Below are positions 1 through 4,487 of a stretch of DNA of 6,669 nucleotides, piece after piece; position 1 is the stretch's first letter; the number at the start of each line of letters is the position of its first letter. The notes under the pieces are model-generated. The model did not search any database and was not told the origin of the DNA. It worked only from the letters and a program-made list of their open reading frames with translations. The translations under genes were made by a program, and so were the position numbers. The DNA is taken from contig QKGY01000321.1 in assembly GCA_003250235.1 (NCBI GenBank), forward strand, positions 1 through 6,669, given 5' to 3'. The DNA comes from Desulfuromonadaceae bacterium (GTDB lineage: Bacteria; Desulfobacterota; Desulfuromonadia; Desulfuromonadales; SZUA-540).

Positions 1-1073
1 GAACCGGAACCGAGGAAGAGACACGCCTTGAAGAAAGCATGCGTCATCAGGTGGAAGATACCGGCCGTGAAAGCCCCAACGCCCATGGCCAGGAACATGT
101 ACCCGAGCTGGGAGACGGTGGAGTAAGCCAAAACGCGTTTGATGTCGTTTTGGGCCAAACCGATGCTGGCTGCGAAAATCGCCGTAGCCGCACCAACGAT
201 GGCGATGACCATCATGGTATCGGGGGCCATGGCGAAAAGACCGTTCATTCGGCCGATCATGTAAACACCGGCGGTTACCATGGTTGCCGCATGGATCAGA
301 GCGGAAACAGGGGTCGGACCTTCCATGGCGTCAGGAAGCCAGGTATAGAGGGGAATCTGGGCGGATTTACCAGTGGCCCCCAAGAAGAAGCAGAGAGTCA
401 CCAGGGTGACAACAGCGCTTCCGGTCCCGAGAAGATGACCATGTTCGGCAATCTGGACAAAGTTCAATGTCCAGACCCCGTGGTCCTTGCCCAGAGTCCA
501 GAACAGGGTGAACAATCCGATCAGGAAACCGAAGTCGCCGATACGGTTGACAACAAAGGCTTTCTTGGCCGCGTCGCCAGCGCTTTTCTTATGATAGTAA
601 TATCCGATGAGGAGGTAGGAGCACAGACCCACGCCTTCCCAGCCGATAAACATAACCAGGGCGTTATTCCCCAGCACCAGCATCAGCATGGAAAAGCAGA
701 ACAGGTTCAGATATGAGAAGTATCTGAAGAACCCGTCTTCGCCGTGCATGTATCCGATCGAGTACAGATGGATCAGAGATCCGACTCCGGAAACAACCAT
801 GATCATCAGGGCTGAAAGAGGGTCGAGGAGAAAACCCCAATCCACCTGAAGGGTGCCAATCGACATCCAGGAGCCGATCACGTTCTCATGAACCTTAACC
901 GGGTCATTGAGAAGCTGAAGGAAATAGTTGGTTGAGACCACGAAAGAAGAGGCAATCGCCAGGGTACCGATGGTCCCTATTACCTTCTCATTCTTGATCT
1001 TCGCGCCGAAAAGTCCATTGAAGATGGACCCCAGCAGGGGAAAGAATGGGATCAGCCACAGTTTGTCGTACAT
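1..1073 (-). CDS. nuoL: NADH-quinone oxidoreductase subunit L (NuoL), partial, 3' end beyond the left edge
   Basis: NuoL is the distal antiporter-like membrane subunit of complex I and couples quinone reduction to proton translocation across the cytoplasmic membrane. I translated 357 codons from the ATG at 1073; the frame runs off the left edge without a stop. The product is strongly hydrophobic with repeated membrane segments. Family residues are in place: W-E-G-V-G-L-C-S-Y around E146 (E144 in E. coli), D180, the G-K-S-A-Q-I-P-L-Y-T-W-L-P-D-A-M-E-G-P-T-P block with K236 (E. coli K229), and H261 (E. coli H254). A K-R-V-L-A-Y-S-T segment and an H-A-F-F-K-A-C-L-F-L motif follow near the cut. 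The family is usually about 600 to 650 residues, so roughly 55 to 60 percent is present. A Shine-Dalgarno AGAGGAGAG (1078-1086) supports this start, and the gap from nuoK is 44 bases. Mrp-type antiporter subunits are homologous, but the nuo context settles the identity. Confidence 0.97.
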   Translation of the reverse strand, partial: MYDKLWLIPFFPLLGSIFNGLFGAKIKNEKVIGTIGTLAIASSFVVSTNYFLQLLNDPVKVHENVIGSWMSIGTLQVDWGFLLDPLSALMIMVVSGVGSLIHLYSIGYMHGEDGFFRYFSYLNLFCFSMLMLVLGNNALVMFIGWEGVGLCSYLLIGYYYHKKSAGDAAKKAFVVNRIGDFGFLIGLFTLFWTLGKDHGVWTLNFVQIAEHGHLLGTGSAVVTLVTLCFFLGATGKSAQIPLYTWLPDAMEGPTPVSALIHAATMVTAGVYMIGRMNGLFAMAPDTMMVIAIVGAATAIFAASIGLAQNDIKRVLAYSTVSQLGYMFLAMGVGAFTAGIFHLMTHAFFKACLFLGSG

Positions 1074-1077
1074 CTAT

Positions 1078-1086
1078 CTCTCCTCT
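1078..1086 (-). promoter_or_regulatory. Ribosome binding site of nuoL
   Basis: On the minus strand the sequence is AGAGGAGAG, with the GGAG core 6 bases before the ATG at 1073. It fixes the nuoL start, which otherwise lies in a 44-base gap with no other feature. A similar purine-rich leader (AAGGAG followed by ATAGAT) precedes nuoK. Confidence 0.8.
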
Positions 1087-1117
1087 AAGCGGATTAAACC
1101 CTTAAAACTGGGAGCAA

Positions 1118-1420
1118 TTACCATTTAAGCAGGTTGAACTCTTCGACCTCGATGGACTCCTTGTTGCGGAAGAAGGCGATCATCAGAGCCAGGCCGACGG
1201 CGGCCTCCGCAGCAGCAACAGTCATGACGAAGAATACGAAAATCTGCCCATCCATGCTTCCAAGATAATGGGAAAGTGCAATGAACGAGAGGTTAACACC
1301 ATTGAGCATCAATTCTATGCACATGAAGATGACGATGGCATTCTTTCGTGTCAGCACCCCGAAGGTTCCCAGGGAAAACAGGATCGCACTGAGTACGAGG
1401 TAATGGTGAACGGTAATCAT
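1118..1420 (-). CDS. nuoK: NADH-quinone oxidoreductase subunit K (NuoK)
   Basis: NuoK is a small membrane subunit of complex I in the proton-conducting path between NuoJ/NuoH and the antiporter-like subunits. The product is 100 residues, the same as the usual family length, with three hydrophobic segments at roughly residues 5-23, 28-50 and 60-85. The two membrane glutamates needed for coupling in E. coli are at the identical positions: E36 in C-I-E-L-M-L-N-G-V-N, and E72 in A-A-A-E-A-A-V-G-L-A. The start at 1420 is supported by AAGGAG (1428-1433), 7 bases upstream. It lies 32 bases after nuoJ and 44 bases before nuoL, so co-transcription is very likely. MnhC/MrpC proteins are related, but size, glutamates and neighbours point to NuoK. 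Confidence 0.98.
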   Translation of the reverse strand: MITVHHYLVLSAILFSLGTFGVLTRKNAIVIFMCIELMLNGVNLSFIALSHYLGSMDGQIFVFFVMTVAAAEAAVGLALMIAFFRNKESIEVEEFNLLKW

Positions 1421-1452
1421 GATCTATCTCCTTATCCTGTCCGAATTGGTAA

Positions 1453-1956
1453 CTAAACGTCTTTCTTAGCCAGCACCACGGCGCCAATGATTGCTACCAG
1501 GAGCAGGATCGATGCAATTTCAAATGGGAGCAGGAAGTCTGTAAAAAGGCTACGCCCAATTAGTTCCGTATGCCCCATCGTGGTAACCAGGTCCGGGGTG
1601 ATATCCCCCTGGGTCCCTGTTACCGCACTGCGATTCAGAACATAGGTCGCCTGAAGAAGCATAATAACTCCCAGCAGCGCCGCGCCGGCGATACTATGGG
1701 AAGTTTTTTTCATGACTGCCGTTCCGAGGTTGAGCAACATAATAACGAATATAATGAGCACAATGATAGCGCCCGCATATACCATTATTTGAATAGCGGC
1801 CATAAAGGGGGCCTGGAGCATAACATAGAAAGTTGCCAGGCAGACGAAGGTCATTACCAACGAAATCGCACTGTTAACAGGGCTTTTACAGGTAACCACC
1901 AGGATTCCGGAAACGACCGCGACCAAGGCGACCAAATAGAAAAAGAGAAGTTCCAT
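1453..1956 (-). CDS. nuoJ: NADH-quinone oxidoreductase subunit J (NuoJ)
   Basis: NuoJ (ND6-like) is a membrane subunit next to the quinone chamber; its third membrane helix changes shape during turnover and links quinone chemistry to the proton path. The product is 167 residues with about five hydrophobic segments. The family signature Q-I-M-V-Y-A-G-A-I-I-V-L is at 56-67, including Y60 and G62 of the helix-3 bulge region. A polar loop at about 110-135 separates it from the last helix, which starts after T-E-L-I-G-R-S-L-F (130-138) and ends in A-K-K-D-V. The length is typical of bacterial NuoJ. The ATG at 1956 has AGGAG (1965-1969) 8 bases upstream. The gap to nuoI is only 20 bases. The stop codon is TAG, unlike the TAA of nuoG, the TPR gene, nuoH, nuoI and nuoK. 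Confidence 0.97.
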   Translation of the reverse strand: MELLFFYLVALVAVVSGILVVTCKSPVNSAISLVMTFVCLATFYVMLQAPFMAAIQIMVYAGAIIVLIIFVIMLLNLGTAVMKKTSHSIAGAALLGVIMLLQATYVLNRSAVTGTQGDITPDLVTTMGHTELIGRSLFTDFLLPFEIASILLLVAIIGAVVLAKKDV

Positions 1957-1976
1957 GGGTTCAGCTCCTATACCTA

Positions 1977-2372
1977 TTACTTGAGAAGTCGCTCTTTGGT
2001 GAAGGTGAAGTTTTCACGCTTGTAGTTGGCCAGCTCGTATTCACCCGTCATCTCAATCGCTTCTACGGGACAGGCCTCAACGCAGTAGCCACAGAAGATG
2101 CAGCGCAACAGATCGATCTGGTAAACCTTGGGGTACTTCTCCCCTTTCTCGTTTTCTGCAGACTCTACCGTGATGCACTTAGCGGGGCATACTGTGGGGC
2201 AGAGATAGCATGCAACGCATTTCTCTCTGTCATGGGCCGGCACAAGGCGATGCAGTCCACGAAACCGATCAGAGGGCTGCAATTTCTGCTTGGGGTATTG
2301 AACCGTGGTCGAATTTCCCGGCAGTAAATGCTTGAAGGTGATGCTCAGACCTTTAATAAACTCTTTGAACAT
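1977..2372 (-). CDS. nuoI: NADH-quinone oxidoreductase subunit I (NuoI), dicluster ferredoxin
   Basis: NuoI carries clusters N6a and N6b, which pass electrons from NuoG to N2 in NuoB, close to the membrane. The product is 131 residues. Two C-x2-C-x2-C-x3-C motifs are intact: C52, C55, C58, C62 and C91, C94, C97, C101. As in other dicluster ferredoxins, the last cysteine of each motif should complete the other cluster. A family block, R-F-R-G-L-H-R-L (36-43), precedes the first motif. The protein ends soon after Y-K-R-E-N-F-T-F-T-K (117-126), so it lacks the roughly 45-residue C-terminal extension that I recall for E. coli NuoI (180 residues). The frame ends in a normal TAA, so this looks like a natural short form. 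The start at 2372 has AGAGGA (2380-2385) 7 bases upstream. It lies 28 bases after nuoH and 20 before nuoJ. Confidence 0.97.
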   Translation of the reverse strand: MFKEFIKGLSITFKHLLPGNSTTVQYPKQKLQPSDRFRGLHRLVPAHDREKCVACYLCPTVCPAKCITVESAENEKGEKYPKVYQIDLLRCIFCGYCVEACPVEAIEMTGEYELANYKRENFTFTKERLLK

Positions 2373-2400
2373 GGGCCTATCCTCTTGTCAGGTTTAATGA

Positions 2401-3438
2401 TTATTGCATCCCGAGAACGACGATGCCGGTGACCACAATATTCGCCAGTGCCAGAGGCAAGAAAACCTTCCAGCCGAGATACATCAGCTGATCGTAACGA
2501 ACCCTAGGCCAGGTTGCGCGGATCCAGATGAAGAAGAACATGAAGGCAAATACCTTAATCAGAAGGTTGATCGGGCCGAAGAACGGGCCAGCCCAGCCTC
2601 CCAGGAACAGCGTCGCGGCAATGGCGGAAATAACGACCATATTGGCATACTCAGCCATGAAAAAGAGAGCGTATTTCATGGAAGAGTACTCGGTGCAGAA
2701 ACCGGAGACGAGTTCCGTTTCTGCCTCCGGGAGGTCGAAAGGCGTTCTGTTGATTTCAGCCAGCGATCCGATGACGAAAAGGCCGAAAGCCAGAGGCTGA
2801 GACAAAATGTACCAGTTGGGAAGGAACGAAAAGAGCGGATGGGGTCCCGTTTGCGCTTCGACAATGCCCCTCAGACTCAACGTCTGGGAAAGCATGAAGA
2901 TGGCAATAATGGAAAGACCTGCTGCCAATTCGTAGGACACCATCTGGGCCGAAGAGCGGATTCCACCCAACAGGGAGTATTTGTTGTTTGACGACCAGCC
3001 AGCCAAAACGATCCCGTATACACCGAGGCCGGCCATGGCCAAGATATAGAGGATTCCGACATTGAGATCGGATATCTGCAGCGGGATGGTATAACCAAAC
3101 AGAGTGACGTCTGGACCGAAAGGAACGACTGCGATCGTGATGAATGCCGGAACAAGAATCATCATCGGCGCCAGGACAAACGGCACCTTGGTGGCCTCGG
3201 TCGGAATGATGTCTTCTTTGAAGAAGAGCTTGAGACCATCCGCGATAGGCTGCAGCAAGCCGTGCCAACCAGTTTGCATCGGTCCGAGGCGAGTCTGCAT
3301 GTGACCGATCACCTTACGCTCTACCCATGTGGCATAGGCGACGATGAGAATCACCACCACAAATACGGCAAGAATTTTTACCAGCATACTTGCCAAGAAC
3401 AGGGGGACATTGTTTGAGAGGCTCAACACTTCAGGCAT
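2401..3438 (-). CDS. nuoH: NADH-quinone oxidoreductase subunit H (NuoH)
   Basis: NuoH (ND1-like) anchors the peripheral arm to the membrane arm and forms most of the quinone-binding chamber. The product is 345 residues, within the usual range, with about eight hydrophobic segments. Signature blocks are present in order: W-V-E-R-K-V-I-G-H-M-Q-T-R-L-G-P (38-53); G-L-L-Q-P-I-A-D-G-L-K-L-F-F-K-E (60-75); G-G-I-R-S-S-A-Q-M-V-S-Y-E-L (158-171); A-E-I-N-R-T-P-F-D-L-P-E-A-E-T-E-L-V (227-244), the acidic loop facing the quinone site; and R-A-T-W-P-R-V-R-Y-D-Q-L-M (307-319). The start at 3438 has AGAGGA (3447-3452) 8 bases upstream. It follows the TPR gene after 60 bases, the widest gap in the window, in which I see no hairpin or convincing promoter. 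The formate hydrogenlyase subunit HycD is homologous, but the neighbours identify this as NuoH. Confidence 0.98.
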   Translation of the reverse strand: MPEVLSLSNNVPLFLASMLVKILAVFVVVILIVAYATWVERKVIGHMQTRLGPMQTGWHGLLQPIADGLKLFFKEDIIPTEATKVPFVLAPMMILVPAFITIAVVPFGPDVTLFGYTIPLQISDLNVGILYILAMAGLGVYGIVLAGWSSNNKYSLLGGIRSSAQMVSYELAAGLSIIAIFMLSQTLSLRGIVEAQTGPHPLFSFLPNWYILSQPLAFGLFVIGSLAEINRTPFDLPEAETELVSGFCTEYSSMKYALFFMAEYANMVVISAIAATLFLGGWAGPFFGPINLLIKVFAFMFFFIWIRATWPRVRYDQLMYLGWKVFLPLALANIVVTGIVVLGMQ

Positions 3439-3498
3439 AATGACAATCCTCTTCCTTGATCGATTAAGACGTGCTCTCTATAACAAAAAACAACTTAC

Positions 3499-4461
3499 TT
3501 AAAAACCAGGCTTATGCGGCGTGGTCATCTCTCCCAGGTGCTTCATCAGATATTGCGCTTCCCGGTGCCCAGGATTGTAGTGAAGAGCTTTCTTCACCGC
3601 CTCTTTTGCGGCATCAAGAAGATCCAGCTGCATATTGCACTCTGCTAGGCGCAGATATGTTTCAACATCTTTCGGGTTAAGCTTTAATACTTCGTTGTAA
3701 CAACTGATGGCTTGATCCAGAGCACCAGACTTGCGCAATGCTTCCCCGAGCATATAATGAGCCGGGGTAAATCGCTCGTTGTTCGATGCCGCTGTTCTGA
3801 ATTCCTGTATCGCTTCCTCAAGGTTCCCCGCACGATAGTGCGCCATACCGAGGTCAAACCGTGCCGCCGTATAAGAAGGACTGATCTCAACGACGGTGTG
3901 GAACTGCTGGATGGCTTTTTCGGACTCCCCCTTTTGAGACAGGACAATTCCCAGGATATATAGCGCCCGTGTATACTTCGGGTTGATCTCAATAGCCTTT
4001 TCCAAGGCTCCTTGTGCTTTTTCCAGGTCAGAGTTTCTCAGGTATGACAACCCCAGCCTGTAATGTGTTTCTGCGCTTCCCGGGTTAAGTCTAAGGGCCT
4101 GCAAATAACTGCGGATGCTTCCTTCAAGGTCTCCGAGGCCATATTGAGCCATGCCCAATTTAAAAAAGACCCGAAAATTCTCTTCCTTATCCGCGAGTGC
4201 CTTTTTGAAAGCGACAACCGCTTCCTGCAGGTCACCACGATCATATAACGCCAGCCCTCGGTAGTAATACCCTTTGGTGAAATCCCCCTTTACGCTGATT
4301 GCGTCATCCCACAGCTTAAGCGCCGCATCTATCTGCCCCCGGTGGTAATTGTCCAGGGCCTTTTCATGCAGGAACTCCGCATTCTGCTCGAGGTTTACTC
4401 CACACTGATCACAATATCGTGCTTTTGAACCAACAGTCGCCTTGCATTTCGGACACTCCAT
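3499..4461 (-). CDS. Zinc-ribbon TPR-repeat protein encoded inside the nuo operon
   Basis: This is not one of the 14 standard Nuo subunits, and I do not recognise a named family. The product is 320 residues. Residues 1-27 form a zinc-ribbon-like knuckle pair, C3-x2-C6 and C17-x2-C20. Residues 28-299 divide exactly into eight 34-residue TPR units starting at 28, 62, 96, 130, 164, 198, 232 and 266. Each has the TPR pattern: L/Y/F near position 8, G/A near 15 and 20, A near 27, and commonly N-P at 31-32. A 21-residue tail follows. There is no signal peptide or membrane segment, so it should be cytoplasmic. It starts 26 bases after nuoG and ends 60 bases before nuoH, on the same strand, so it is almost certainly co-transcribed with nuo. 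The start at 4461 keeps the first C-x2-C and has a strong GGAGGA just upstream. TPR solenoids bind proteins or peptides; a role in complex I assembly, stability or partner docking is my inference from position. A generic TPR protein with an unrelated role cannot be excluded. Confidence 0.92.
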   Translation of the reverse strand: MECPKCKATVGSKARYCDQCGVNLEQNAEFLHEKALDNYHRGQIDAALKLWDDAISVKGDFTKGYYYRGLALYDRGDLQEAVVAFKKALADKEENFRVFFKLGMAQYGLGDLEGSIRSYLQALRLNPGSAETHYRLGLSYLRNSDLEKAQGALEKAIEINPKYTRALYILGIVLSQKGESEKAIQQFHTVVEISPSYTAARFDLGMAHYRAGNLEEAIQEFRTAASNNERFTPAHYMLGEALRKSGALDQAISCYNEVLKLNPKDVETYLRLAECNMQLDLLDAAKEAVKKALHYNPGHREAQYLMKHLGEMTTPHKPGF

Positions 4462-4464
4462 AGA

Positions 4465-4470
4465 TCCTCC
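4465..4470 (-). promoter_or_regulatory. Ribosome binding site of the TPR gene, closely spaced
   Basis: The minus strand reads GGAGGA, then TCT, then the ATG at 4461. This is the strongest anti-Shine-Dalgarno match in the window, but with only 3 bases to the start codon; the other genes have about 6 to 8. It lies inside the 26-base nuoG-TPR gap. A downstream start would remove the N-terminal C-x2-C, so this ATG is preferred. The short spacing could lower initiation relative to the nuo subunits, which is inference. Confidence 0.75.
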
Positions 4471-4487
4471 GAAGAGAAATGGTCCGT

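Noticed and set aside
39..716. Long plus-strand open frame (225 codons)
   Set aside because: It lies wholly antisense to nuoL, whose translation shows conserved family residues throughout. Its own product is polar, rich in H, G, Q and D, and has no recognisable domain.
1074..1117. Possible regulatory element in the nuoK-nuoL gap
   Set aside because: Apart from the ribosome binding site, the 44 bases show no inverted repeat or promoter-like pair.
1..1420. Mrp-type Na+/H+ antiporter genes instead of nuoK and nuoL
   Set aside because: The subunits are homologous, but NuoK has E36 and E72 at the exact complex I positions, and nuoH, nuoI and nuoJ lie immediately upstream.
1570..2025. Plus-strand open frame of 151 codons
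   Set aside because: It is antisense to nuoJ and the end of nuoI; its histidine- and asparagine-rich composition is that of a shadow frame.
3439..3498. Possible internal promoter or terminator between the TPR gene and nuoH
   Set aside because: The 60-base gap is A/T-rich with a T run on the minus strand, but no stem precedes the T run and no -35/-10 pair has acceptable spacing.
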